Source: an uncultured Paracoccaceae bacterium | Lineage (GTDB): Bacteria; Pseudomonadota; Alphaproteobacteria; Rhodobacterales; Rhodobacteraceae | Reading direction: 5' to 3' | Length of the DNA stretch: 64,000 nucleotides | Assembly: GCA_947488175.1 (NCBI GenBank) | Contig: CANKYO010000013.1 | Location: 62,001 to 126,000 of the forward strand | In this document: positions 33,258 to 41,638 of the stretch, one piece after another | Layout: the number at the start of each line of letters is the position of its first letter | How positions within the stretch are numbered: position 1 is the stretch's first letter | Program-made: the position numbers and the translations under genes | The notes under the pieces: model-generated | Database searches by the model: none | What the model was told of the DNA's origin: nothing | Seen by the model: the letters and a program-made list of their open reading frames with translations, nothing else

Positions 33258-34448
33258 ATGCAGGCGCTTGAACACTACGACATCTCGGAAGATCGCGGCT
33301 TTCTTTGCCAGTTCAACGCCGATGAGGTCACGCTGACCGGTGACCTTGCTGCCGTACGCGAGGTCGCCCGATCCCTGCCCCAGCTTCTGCCCACGGGGCG
33401 GATCCGCGCCCTCTTGCGCGCGCGCCTGCCGCAGCCCGACATGCCCCACATCATCGCAACTGCGACCACCGAGGAACTGCGTCTGGCGATGGTCCATTAC
33501 TCCTTCATGGTGCAGGCCTATGTCTGGGGCGAAGCGACACCACCCGAAGTCCTGCCGCGTTGCCTCTCTGTCCCGATAGCCGCCCTCGCCGACCATTTGT
33601 GCCAGTTGCCACTGCTGCCTTACAGCGCCTATGTGCTCGACAATTGGGGCGAGGTCGAACGCGGTAAGGGCATCACGCTCGACAATATCCAGATGCTGCA
33701 GCACTTTCTGGGCGGACAGGACGAGGCATGGTTCGTCCTGATCCATGTGGCAATCGAAGCCCGCGCAGGCGGTGCCCTCAGCCGGATGCCCGCTGTGATC
33801 GATGCGGTCAACGCGCATGATACCGCGGCGGTTTATAGACTGCTGACCGAAATGGCCACGGTTTGGGCCAACATCAACGCGATCTTCGACCGGATGCCCG
33901 AACGCTGCGACCCGTACATCTATTTTGCGCGGGTCCGGCCCTATATCCACGGCTGGAAAGACAACCCTGCCCTGCCCCACGGGATCATCTACGAAGATGT
34001 CCCGCAATACGGCACCAAGGGGCAGGCCTTCCGGGGCCAGACCGGCTCGCAATCCTCCATTGTCCCCGCCATGGATGCGCTTTTGGGCGTCGGACATGCG
34101 CATGACCCGATGAAGGCCTATCTGGACGAACTTCACGTCTACCGCCCGCCCGCGCATCGCCGTTTCATCGAAGACCTACGCCGCGAAAGCACCTTGCGCG
34201 GGTTTGTTGAGACCAGCGAGATGCCCGACCTGGTCATGGCCTACAATTCCAACATTCAGGCTGTCGCCGATTTTCGGTCGCGCCATCTGGAATACGCGGC
34301 CTCCTACATCAACAAACAGCACAGCGCGGCAACCGGCAACGATGTTGAGGTCGGCACCGGCGGCACACCGTTCATGCGCTATCTGAAAAAGCACCGGGAC
34401 GAGACACGGCAGCGGCTCTTGCCGGTGACTGCCAAGCAGATCGCCTGA
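33258..34448 (+). CDS. Indoleamine 2,3-dioxygenase-like haem protein
   Basis: The product has 396 residues with AGGAAGG before ATG. The C-terminal half carries the family's marks: NSNIQAVADFRSRHLEYAASYI, with the proximal haem His in FRSRHL, and GTGGTPFMRYLKKHRDET, which closes over the substrate. Upstream, GQTGSQSSIVPAMDALLGV matches the family's Gly/Ser-rich turn. The N-terminal half is the smaller helical domain. The reaction in known members is opening of the tryptophan pyrrole ring to N-formylkynurenine; PrnB-like enzymes of pyrrolnitrin synthesis share the fold, so the product is not certain. No formamidase or kynureninase is adjacent. Confidence 0.8.
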   Translation: MQALEHYDISEDRGFLCQFNADEVTLTGDLAAVREVARSLPQLLPTGRIRALLRARLPQPDMPHIIATATTEELRLAMVHYSFMVQAYVWGEATPPEVLPRCLSVPIAALADHLCQLPLLPYSAYVLDNWGEVERGKGITLDNIQMLQHFLGGQDEAWFVLIHVAIEARAGGALSRMPAVIDAVNAHDTAAVYRLLTEMATVWANINAIFDRMPERCDPYIYFARVRPYIHGWKDNPALPHGIIYEDVPQYGTKGQAFRGQTGSQSSIVPAMDALLGVGHAHDPMKAYLDELHVYRPPAHRRFIEDLRRESTLRGFVETSEMPDLVMAYNSNIQAVADFRSRHLEYAASYINKQHSAATGNDVEVGTGGTPFMRYLKKHRDETRQRLLPVTAKQIA

Positions 34449-34452
34449 TACA

Positions 34453-35736
34453 TCAAGGGTCTGCGGCCTCGGTTCGCTTCCGGGGGTGCCCGATAATCAG
34501 CCGGGCCCCTTTGGAATAGGTCAGGTATGACCAGAACCAGCTGAGCGCCACAACAACAGGCTGCCGCACGCCAATCAGGAAATAGATATGGGCGATGCCC
34601 CATAACCACCAGGCGATGAAGCCAGACAGCTTGATCCGGCCAAAATCAATCACCGCCGCGTGACGGCCAATGGTGGCCAGATTTCCGGCGTGGCGGTAGC
34701 TGAAAACCCGTGGGGTCGTCTTCCCAGCCACGCGATCCGCGATCAGCCGGGCGACAAAGGCGCCTTCCTGCTTGGCAGCCGGTGCGATACCCGGCACGTC
34801 CTGCCCGTCTTTCCATCCCACTCTGGCCGCATCGCCAATCACGAACACGTCCTCATGGCCGGGCACTGACAGGTCTGGTGCCACAGCGACCCGCCCGCCG
34901 CGGCCCGTCTCTACGCCAAGCCACCTGTCCAGATGCCTGACCGCCACCCCTGCCCCCCAGACCACGGTCGCGGCAGGCAAGAACCCTTTGTCCGATGTCA
35001 CCCCATCTGCGGTGATGTCCTTGACCTGTGTATCAGTCCAGACCTCGACCCGCAGCCTTTCCAGCGCGGCACGCGCTTTGGCTGACAGATCGGGCGGAAA
35101 TGGGGCGAGGACACGATCAGCGGCCTCGATCAGGATCACCCGCGCATCGGTTGATTTGATCCGGCGAAAATCACGGGCCAACGTGAAATGGGCCAGTTCG
35201 GCGATGGCACCCGCCATCTCGACCCCGGTGGGGCCACCGCCCACGACAACAAATGTCAACTCGCGCTCCCTTGCGTCGGGATCATCGGCCAGCTCGGCCC
35301 GTTCAAACGCCATCAAAACCCGCCTGCGGATGTCTGTCGCGTCAACAAGGCGTTTCAGGCCGGGCGCGTGCGCCGCCCAATCGTCGTTGCCGAAATAGGA
35401 ATGATCGGCACCGGTCGCGACGATCAGATAGTCATAATCAATTGCCCCATCAGCGCTGATCACCTGTTTGGCGGCGACATCGACATCCCTGACCTCTGAC
35501 AAGGTCACGGACGCATTCGCCTGGCGTGAAAAAATCGCCCGGATCGGCCAGGCGATATCCGCGGGCGACAAATCAGCCGTTGCCACCTGATAAAGCAGCG
35601 GCTGGAACAGGTGATAGTTGCGCCTGTCCACAATCTCGATATCGACAGGGGCGCGCTTAAGGGCCTTTGCCGCGGCCAGACCGCCAAAGCCTGCACCGAT
35701 GATCACCACTTTGGGACGTGTCGCCATATCTGTCAT
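34453..35736 (-). CDS. Type II NADH dehydrogenase (NAD(P)/FAD-dependent oxidoreductase)
   Basis: The product has 427 residues from ATG at 35736. FAD site: KVVIIGAGFGGLAAAKALKR. Then HLFQPLLYQVATADLSPADI, typical of Ndh, and the NAD site LTFVVVGGGPTGVEMAGAIAEL. The second FAD motif is EDVFVIGDAAR, and a C-terminal amphipathic/membrane part is WLWGIAHIYFLIGVRQPVVV. These enzymes oxidise NADH and reduce quinone without proton pumping. It is convergent with the dioxygenase gene, the stops being four bases apart. Confidence 0.92.
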   Translation of the reverse strand: MTDMATRPKVVIIGAGFGGLAAAKALKRAPVDIEIVDRRNYHLFQPLLYQVATADLSPADIAWPIRAIFSRQANASVTLSEVRDVDVAAKQVISADGAIDYDYLIVATGADHSYFGNDDWAAHAPGLKRLVDATDIRRRVLMAFERAELADDPDARERELTFVVVGGGPTGVEMAGAIAELAHFTLARDFRRIKSTDARVILIEAADRVLAPFPPDLSAKARAALERLRVEVWTDTQVKDITADGVTSDKGFLPAATVVWGAGVAVRHLDRWLGVETGRGGRVAVAPDLSVPGHEDVFVIGDAARVGWKDGQDVPGIAPAAKQEGAFVARLIADRVAGKTTPRVFSYRHAGNLATIGRHAAVIDFGRIKLSGFIAWWLWGIAHIYFLIGVRQPVVVALSWFWSYLTYSKGARLIIGHPRKRTEAADP

Positions 35737-35854
35737 TGGCCCGACCTTCTCACATATCTTCACGCCTCTAGATCATCATGAAATGCTGCGGGCGCAAGGC
35801 CCCGCGACAGCTCTACGCATTTGCCCGGCCACGCGAATGGGATATGTAGTACCC

Positions 35855-36343
35855 ATGCCCTACGAATGGTCATCAGAACCGCCGCATCACGATCCGGATT
35901 GGCAGCTCAGCCTCTGGCCATACCGGTCATTGCTGCGCAAGGATTTCGTGCTGTTCATGGGGGCGACCGCAACCCTTGTGTCGCTGCCGCTGATCACGCT
36001 TCTGGGCACGGTCATCTTATGGGGCCTGTTGCCGTTCTTCCTGCTTATGCTTTGGGGGCTCTGGACGGCACTCAACATCAGCTACAAGCGCGGAGAAGTT
36101 CTGGAAGAACTGACCGTGGATCAAACCACCGCACATCTGACCCGGCACAACCCCAAAGGCGATACCCAGGAATGGGAGGCGAAGCGATATTGGGTCACCG
36201 TGCATCTGCACCCCAAGGGCGGGCCCGTCGAAAACTATATCACCCTGCGCGGGGGCGACCGCGAGGTTGAGATCGGGGCGTTTCTGGATGCCGGTGAACG
36301 GCTGGCGCTTTATGATGACCTCAAGCGCGCGCTGCGCGGCTAG
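35855..36343 (+). CDS. DUF2244 family membrane protein
   Basis: The product has 162 residues from ATG at 35855 (ATG at 35837 is possible and adds six). Two adjacent membrane spans (FVLFMGATATLVSLPLITLL, VILWGLLPFFLLMLWGLW) are followed by a basic cytosolic domain with LEELTVDQTTAHLTRHNPKG, AKRYWVTVHLHP and ENYITLRGGDREVEIGAFL. This is the layout of DUF2244 proteins, common in alphaproteobacteria and often near respiratory genes. The function is unknown. Confidence 0.8.
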   Translation: MPYEWSSEPPHHDPDWQLSLWPYRSLLRKDFVLFMGATATLVSLPLITLLGTVILWGLLPFFLLMLWGLWTALNISYKRGEVLEELTVDQTTAHLTRHNPKGDTQEWEAKRYWVTVHLHPKGGPVENYITLRGGDREVEIGAFLDAGERLALYDDLKRALRG

Positions 36344-36360
36344 GCACAGCAGCGCAGCGA

Positions 36361-36384
36361 CGTAAGATGGGTCTTGACCCATCC
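36361..36384. repeat. Palindromic intergenic repeat, copy 1
   Basis: The 24 bases contain GATGGGTC-TT-GACCCATC, a perfect 8-bp stem with a two-base loop, flanked by CGTAA and C. The same 24 bases occur at 46937-46960. Both lie just after a stop codon. Confidence 0.7.
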
Positions 36385-36422
36385 CCCCTGCCATTAACCT
36401 CTTCAGAGACTTAACGCGCCGC

Positions 36423-36471
36423 CCGATGGGGTCCGACGTTTTGCCGACGCAAGTCCGACACAACGCCGACC
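36423..36471 (-). repeat. GTCGG array with 11-bp phasing, copy 2
   Basis: On the minus strand this copy has GTCGG units 11 bases apart. The 37 bases 36423-36459 are the exact reverse complement of 18744-18780, and the next 12 bases are a diverged unit. It lies between convergent DUF2244 and yqeY genes, so it is downstream of both. Confidence 0.7.
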
Positions 36472-36495
36472 GGCCAAATCAGGGGCAAAGCACCG

Positions 36496-36957
36496 TTAAC
36501 CCAACCGTCCCTTGACCATCGGACCGGCCTTTCCGAAATCCATCTGGCCGGTATATTTGCCCTTCAGCACACCCATCACCTTGCCCATATCGCGGATGCT
36601 GGTGGCACCCACTTCGGCGATTGCATCATCGACCGCCTTTTCGGCCTCTTCCTCGGTCAGTTGTTTGGGCAGAAATTCCTCTATCACCTTGATTTCAGAC
36701 AATTCCTTTTCTGCCAATTCCAGCCGCCCGCCCTCTTCATAGGCGCGCGCGCTTTCCTGACGCTGCTTGACCATCCGTCCCATGATGGCCAGCACATCGG
36801 CATTGGATACGCCACCGGCCTCATCAGCCGAGCCGCGCAGTGCAATATCCTTGTCCTTGATGGCTGCATTGATCAGCCGCAATGTCGACAGGCGATCCGC
36901 CTCTTTCGACTTCATCGCATCCTTCAGGGCCGCAGTGACCCGGTCGCGCATGTCCAT
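36496..36957 (-). CDS. yqeY: GatB/YqeY domain protein
   Basis: The product has 153 residues: DRVTAALKDAMKSKEADRLS, TLRLINAAIKDKDIA, KQRQESARAYEEGGRLELAEKELSEIKVIEEFLPKQL and MGKVMGVLKGKYTGQMDFGKAGPMVKGRL. This matches the whole family, which resembles the tail domain of GatB and is thought to bind tRNA; its function is not settled. Cytosolic. GGGAG stands six bases before ATG. It is divergent from carA. Confidence 0.92.
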   Translation of the reverse strand: MDMRDRVTAALKDAMKSKEADRLSTLRLINAAIKDKDIALRGSADEAGGVSNADVLAIMGRMVKQRQESARAYEEGGRLELAEKELSEIKVIEEFLPKQLTEEEAEKAVDDAIAEVGATSIRDMGKVMGVLKGKYTGQMDFGKAGPMVKGRLG

Positions 36958-37132
36958 GAAAACTCCCGTTCATGACCCTTGATAGAAGGGCTGACCTTAC
37001 TGCGCCCACCCCAGCATGACAAGCGCTCCGGTCGCCACGTCATCCCTTGTTTGCAAGGGCCCGATCTGGCCTTGACCGCGCCTGCCCGCCCCCGTAAACC
37101 CGGCTCAATTTGACCGACGGAGGGTGATCGTG

Positions 37133-38287
37133 ATGACACAGAAACCAACGGCCTGTCTGGCCCTTGCGGATGGCACGATTTTCTATGGTGTCGGGTTCGG
37201 GGCAACCGGCGAAACAGTGGCCGAGCTTTGCTTTAACACCGCCATGACCGGTTATCAGGAAATCATGACCGATCCGTCCTATGCAGGTCAGGTCGTGACC
37301 TTTACCTTCCCTCATATCGGCAATACCGGCGTGAACCCCGAAGATGACGAAACGGCAGACCCTGTCGCCTGCGGCATGGTCGTCAAATGGGACCCGACCA
37401 CACCGTCCAACTGGCGCTCCACCGAAGAACTGACAACCTGGCTCGCCCGGCGCAACCGCATCGGCATGGGCGGGGTTGATACGCGGCGACTGACCCGCGC
37501 GATCCGGCAGCAGGGTGCGCCTCATGTGGCCCTGTCACACGATCCCGACGGTAATTTCGATATCGCAGCGCTCGTCGCAAAAGCCCGCGCATTCCAAGGG
37601 CTTGAGGGGCTTGATCTGGCCAAGGATGTCACCTGCGCACAGTCTTATCAATGGAACGAAATGCGGTGGGCCTGGCCCGAAGGTTACAAGCCCCAGACCG
37701 CCCCCAAGCACAAGGTCGTCGCCATTGACTACGGCGCGAAACGCAACATCCTGCGCTGTCTGGCAAGTGCCGGATGTGACGTGACCGTCCTGCCCGCGAC
37801 TGCCACAGCAGAGGATGTGCTGGCGCTGAACCCCGATGGGGTTTTTCTGTCCAACGGACCGGGCGATCCGGCAGCGACGGGAAAATATGCCGTGCCGATG
37901 ATCAGAGGTGTGCTTGAGACCGATATGCCAGTTTTCGGGATCTGTCTGGGCCATCAGATGCTGGCGCTGGCTGTCGGGGCCAAAACGATCAAGATGAATC
38001 ACGGCCATCACGGTGCGAACCACCCCGTTAAGGATATGGAAACCGGAAAGGTAGAAATTACCTCGATGAATCACGGGTTCACCGTTGACAGCCAATCGCT
38101 GCCGGACGGGGTGCAGGAAACCCATGTGTCGCTGTTTGATGGCAGTAATTGCGGGATCCGGATCGCCGATCGCCCTGTTTTCAGTGTCCAATACCACCCC
38201 GAGGCCAGCCCTGGCCCACAGGACAGCTATTACCTGTTCGAACGGTTTGCACACGCTATGAGCGAGCGAAACACAACTCATAGTTGA
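37133..38287 (+). CDS. carA: Carbamoyl-phosphate synthase, small (glutaminase) subunit
   Basis: CarA supplies ammonia to CarB for carbamoyl phosphate used in arginine and pyrimidine synthesis. The 384-residue product has the N-terminal CPSase_sm domain (LADGTIFYGVGFGATGETVA, AMTGYQEIMTDPSYAGQ) and a GATase domain with Cys in FGICLGHQMLALAVGAK and His/Glu in QYHPEASPGP. ATG at 37133 has GGAGG nine bases upstream; a GTG at 37124 in frame abuts the ribosome site. carB is not adjacent. Confidence 0.96.
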   Translation: MTQKPTACLALADGTIFYGVGFGATGETVAELCFNTAMTGYQEIMTDPSYAGQVVTFTFPHIGNTGVNPEDDETADPVACGMVVKWDPTTPSNWRSTEELTTWLARRNRIGMGGVDTRRLTRAIRQQGAPHVALSHDPDGNFDIAALVAKARAFQGLEGLDLAKDVTCAQSYQWNEMRWAWPEGYKPQTAPKHKVVAIDYGAKRNILRCLASAGCDVTVLPATATAEDVLALNPDGVFLSNGPGDPAATGKYAVPMIRGVLETDMPVFGICLGHQMLALAVGAKTIKMNHGHHGANHPVKDMETGKVEITSMNHGFTVDSQSLPDGVQETHVSLFDGSNCGIRIADRPVFSVQYHPEASPGPQDSYYLFERFAHAMSERNTTHS

Positions 38288-38296
38288 GAATCATTC

Positions 38297-38312
38297 TTAA
38301 CTGGACGTTAAC
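38297..38312. promoter_or_regulatory. CtrA-type box upstream of glycosyltransferase
   Basis: TTAACTGGACGTTAAC is a full TTAA-N7-TTAAC site 42 bases before the start of the glycosyltransferase gene and 10 bases after the carA stop. It is the only such site I find in the G+C-rich part. Confidence 0.6.
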
Positions 38313-38318
38313 CCTGTT

Positions 38319-38337
38319 CCGGCAGTCTGACTGCCGG
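38319..38337. promoter_or_regulatory. Perfect hairpin in the glycosyltransferase leader
   Basis: CCGGCAGT (38319-38326) and ACTGCCGG (38330-38337) form a perfect 8-bp stem with a three-base loop, 16 bases before the start codon. No T tract follows. It could be a carA terminator without a T run or affect ribosome access. Confidence 0.45.
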
Positions 38338-38353
38338 GGCGCAAGGGGTAACG

Positions 38354-40267
38354 ATGAGTCATTTAATCAAGCGTGTTCAAGGGTTTGATGCTCAGAGCAA
38401 TGCGGCCGGTCCGCAGGCAGGATTAAGCCGGGAACTGCTGCGTCTGGCGCTGATTTCCTATAGCGACGCCTGTACGGCGGAACTGACCGCCCAACGGCGC
38501 GGCCTGCCATTATCCGAGGTTTATGCGCGAGGCTACGGGGTTTCGCAGCTGTCCATTGCCGGCATTCTGGCCAGTGAATGGGATGCCCAGTTGATCAACC
38601 CGGTCGAGCAGCCCGCCGATATCAGCCTGATCCGGGCATTCGGGCCGGGGCGGTGTCTGCAGCACGGTGTTATGCCATGGCGCAGGATCGGGGGCGCCAC
38701 CATCGTGCTAAGCGCCCATCCGGACCGGTTTGACAGCTGCGCCGCTAAACTGCGCGCCTGTTTCGGCCCGGTGCGTATGGCGATTACAACGCTGGACCAG
38801 TTGAACCGCGGTATCGGTGCCCAATGCGGTCAGGCTTTGGTCACGGAGGCCGAAACCAAAGTGCCCGCCATCGAAAGCTGCCGCCAGTGGAACGCCCGCT
38901 TTGCCCTGATTGTGGGGCTTGCTCTGCTTGCATCCATCGCGGTCCTGGCTGTCACAGCGCCTCGGGCGCTGTTTGCAATGGTAACGACCTGGACGATCGT
39001 GATCCTGCTTTTCAACACGCTTCTCAAAGGTGCCGCCGCTTACATTGGTTGGCGTGCACCGCCGGAACCCGCCCAGACCGTCACCCCGGCGCGTCTGCCG
39101 GTCATCACCATGCTGGTCCCGCTCTATAACGAAACGGCGATTGCCGAACATCTGCTTGCCCGGCTCAAGGCGCTCGATTACCCGCGCGAATTGCTGGATG
39201 TCTGCCTGGTGCTTGAGGCGGATGATCACACCACCCGCGCCACGCTGGGGCGCACGATCCTGCCCACATGGATGCGGCCAATCATAGTGCCGAAAGGCAC
39301 GATCAAGACCAAACCACGGGCGCTGAACTATGCGCTCGACTTTGCCCATGGCAGTATCATCGGGATCTGGGATGCTGAAGACGCGCCTGCCGCAGATCAG
39401 CTTTACAAGGCGGCCTATGGTTTTGCCAACAGCCCGCCGCAAGTGGCCTGCCTGCAAGGCACGCTGGACTATTACAACGCCGACACCAATTGGCTGACCC
39501 GGTGTTTCACAATCGAATATGCAAGCTGGTTCCGGGTGATACTGCCGGGTTTCCGCAAGCTGGGACTGGTCGTGCCACTGGGTGGCACCACCCTGTTCTT
39601 TCGGCGTGACGCGTTGGAAAAGCTGGGCGGCTGGGACGCCCATAACGTCACTGAGGATGCTGATCTAGGCGTGCGGCTGGCGCGGCATGGGTATTATACC
39701 GACCTGATCACCACCGTGACCGAGGAAGAGGCCAATGGCCGCCCGTGGCCTTGGGTCAAACAACGGTCCCGCTGGCTAAAGGGTTATGCCATGACCTATG
39801 GCGTTCATATGCGTAACCCGGCCCGGCTGTGGCGCGATCTGGGTGCGCGGCGGTTCTTTGGCCTGCAACTTCTGTTTCTGGGCACATTGTCACAATTTGC
39901 GCTGGCCCCGATCCTGTGGACATTCTGGCTGCCAACGCTTGGCATGGGTCATCCGCTGAGCGTGTATCTGGCCCCTTGGGCATTTTGGACGCTGGCGGGG
40001 CTGTTCGTATTGTCAGAACTGGTCAATCTGGCTGCCGCGACCGTTGGCGTGCGCAAGGCCGGGAAACCCTGGCTGATCAAATGGGCGCTCACGCTGCAAT
40101 TCTATTTCCCGCTGGCCGCTATCGCGACCTATAAGGGACTTCTTGAACTGGCAACGCGGCCTTTCTATTGGGACAAGACCGCCCATGGGGTTTTACTGCC
40201 GAAAGGGTGGAAATCGCAGGCTATTCAGCCGCCTCAACCGCTGCTGCATCCAGTTTCAGACGGGTGA
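38354..40267 (+). CDS. Family 2 glycosyltransferase, membrane-bound, cellulose-synthase-like
   Basis: The product has 637 residues. Residues ~20-160 resemble the GspE/MshEN N-terminal domain (ELTAQRRGLPLSEVYARGYG, WDAQLINP). Two spans follow (FALIVGLALLASIAVLAVTA, ALFAMVTTWTIVILLFNTLL). The GT2 domain has MLVPLYNETAIAEHLLARLK, EADDHTT, the donor/metal motif IIGIWDAEDAP, the acceptor-side TEDADLGVRLA, and QRSRWLKG (QxxRW). Four or so spans close the protein. It should polymerise or extend a polysaccharide and export it across the inner membrane. AAGGGG stands before ATG. A CtrA-type box suggests cell-cycle or CtrA control. Confidence 0.9.
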   Translation: MSHLIKRVQGFDAQSNAAGPQAGLSRELLRLALISYSDACTAELTAQRRGLPLSEVYARGYGVSQLSIAGILASEWDAQLINPVEQPADISLIRAFGPGRCLQHGVMPWRRIGGATIVLSAHPDRFDSCAAKLRACFGPVRMAITTLDQLNRGIGAQCGQALVTEAETKVPAIESCRQWNARFALIVGLALLASIAVLAVTAPRALFAMVTTWTIVILLFNTLLKGAAAYIGWRAPPEPAQTVTPARLPVITMLVPLYNETAIAEHLLARLKALDYPRELLDVCLVLEADDHTTRATLGRTILPTWMRPIIVPKGTIKTKPRALNYALDFAHGSIIGIWDAEDAPAADQLYKAAYGFANSPPQVACLQGTLDYYNADTNWLTRCFTIEYASWFRVILPGFRKLGLVVPLGGTTLFFRRDALEKLGGWDAHNVTEDADLGVRLARHGYYTDLITTVTEEEANGRPWPWVKQRSRWLKGYAMTYGVHMRNPARLWRDLGARRFFGLQLLFLGTLSQFALAPILWTFWLPTLGMGHPLSVYLAPWAFWTLAGLFVLSELVNLAAATVGVRKAGKPWLIKWALTLQFYFPLAAIATYKGLLELATRPFYWDKTAHGVLLPKGWKSQAIQPPQPLLHPVSDG

Positions 40268-40874
40268 CAAAAGCCTTTGAAATGTGATCGCGCAGCGCCT
40301 GATCAGCTGCGTCACCATCACCCGCCTCGATCGCTTCCACGATCTTGGCGTGTTCTTCCAGTGTGCCCTCTGTCCGGCCCTCGGCTGACAAAGATGTGGT
40401 CGCCAGCAGGGCCATGGACCGATGCACCAGATCAAGCTGACGCACCAGAAAACGATTATGCGATGCCAGATGGATTTGCTTGTGAAAACGGCGGTTTGCG
40501 CGGCTCAGCGCATTTGGATCACCAACCAGTTTCTTGTCATCCTCAAGCATGTCGCGCAGCACCTTGACCTCTTCGGGGGTCGCGTGACGCGCCGCGAGAC
40601 GGGCAGCCAGCCCCTCAAGCTCACCACGGACGACGTAAAGCTCGGACAGTTGCGAATGATCCAGTGAGGCCACGATCAGTGACCGCCCGTCGCGGGTCAG
40701 CAATGACTGGGTTTCCAGCCGCTGCAACGCCTCGCGAATGGGCGTGCGCGACACGCCGAACCGTTCGGCCAGCTCGCTTTCCACCAGCCGATCACCGGGC
40801 TTGTAGATATGGCTGTCAATCGCCTCGAGGATCAGGGCGTAGGCGTCCTTTTGGGATGTGCGCGGGTCGTGCAT
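40221..40874 (-). CDS. GntR family regulator, FCD subgroup
   Basis: The product has 217 residues with AGGAAAGG before ATG. The winged helix is AYALILEAIDSHIYKPGDRL, VESELAERFGVSRTPIREAL and QRLETQSLL. The FCD effector domain has VVRGELEGLAARLAA, FHKQIHLASHN and a metal-type His in DHISKAF. Effectors of this subgroup are small acids. The target is unknown. Its 3' end overlaps the glycosyltransferase 3' end by 47 bases in convergent orientation. Confidence 0.9.
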   Translation of the reverse strand: MHDPRTSQKDAYALILEAIDSHIYKPGDRLVESELAERFGVSRTPIREALQRLETQSLLTRDGRSLIVASLDHSQLSELYVVRGELEGLAARLAARHATPEEVKVLRDMLEDDKKLVGDPNALSRANRRFHKQIHLASHNRFLVRQLDLVHRSMALLATTSLSAEGRTEGTLEEHAKIVEAIEAGDGDAADQALRDHISKAFVTRLKLDAAAVEAAE

Positions 40875-40975
40875 GGGTGGGAACCTTTCCTAACCCGATG
40901 ACCTTACGCCCGCGCCGCCCCCGCAATCAAGTCAAAGCGATTGCGTGCAACGGTCGCGCGGCCTAGACATCGGGC

Positions 40976-41623
40976 ATGGTGGCCCGGTTTTTCACACATG
41001 TCGACACGTGGGTTTTTGACCTCGACAACACGCTTTATCCCCCGTCGGCGGATCTGTTCGGGCGGATGGATGCAAGGTTCTCGGCCTATGTGATGCGCCT
41101 GACGGGCCTTGATCAGGCACGCGCTGCGCGCCTGTGCATCGATTATTGGGACAGTCACGGGTCTACCTTGGCCGGGCTGATGGACGAATATGACATTGAT
41201 CCGCACGACTTTCTGGCCGATGTGCATGATATCGACATATCCCATTTGGCACCCGACCCGGCGCTAAGTGCGGCCATCGGCACCCTGCCCGGCCGCCGGA
41301 TCGTTTATACCAACGGGTCGGAAAACCATGCCAAGCGGGTGTTGGCCGCCCGTGGCCTGACGCACCAGTTTGACGCCGTTTACGGCGTGGAACATGCTGA
41401 TTTCAAACCGAAACCGACCCATGATGCCTTTACCCGCGTTTTCAACAAGGACGGGGTTGTGCCCACAAATGCCGCCATGTTTGAAGATGAGGCGCGTAAC
41501 CTGGCTGTGCCGCATGCGTTGGGGATGCGGACCGTTCATGTCAGCGCAACGCCGGACCAGAGCGACCATGTGCATCATCACACCGATGATCTGGCGGCTT
41601 TCTTGTCGCAGCTGGTGCGCTGA
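40976..41623 (+). CDS. HAD-family pyrimidine 5'-nucleotidase-like phosphatase
   Basis: The product has 215 residues. HAD motif 1 WVFDLDNTLYPPSADLF, motif 2 RIVYTNGSENHAKRVL, Lys in HADFKPKPTHDAF, and motif 4 AAMFEDEARNLAVPHALG are complete. It resembles the SDT1-like pyrimidine 5'-nucleotidases of yeast and bacteria, which remove phosphate from UMP, CMP or related damaged nucleotides. Cytosolic. The UbiH-like gene follows after 15 bases, so co-transcription is likely. Confidence 0.88.
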   Translation: MVARFFTHVDTWVFDLDNTLYPPSADLFGRMDARFSAYVMRLTGLDQARAARLCIDYWDSHGSTLAGLMDEYDIDPHDFLADVHDIDISHLAPDPALSAAIGTLPGRRIVYTNGSENHAKRVLAARGLTHQFDAVYGVEHADFKPKPTHDAFTRVFNKDGVVPTNAAMFEDEARNLAVPHALGMRTVHVSATPDQSDHVHHHTDDLAAFLSQLVR

Positions 41624-41638
41624 CCCTTTCCCGTCGCG

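Noticed and set aside
33231..34157. 308-codon antisense frame through the dioxygenase gene
   Set aside because: It is a shadow of a gene whose haem and substrate motifs are clear on the plus strand.
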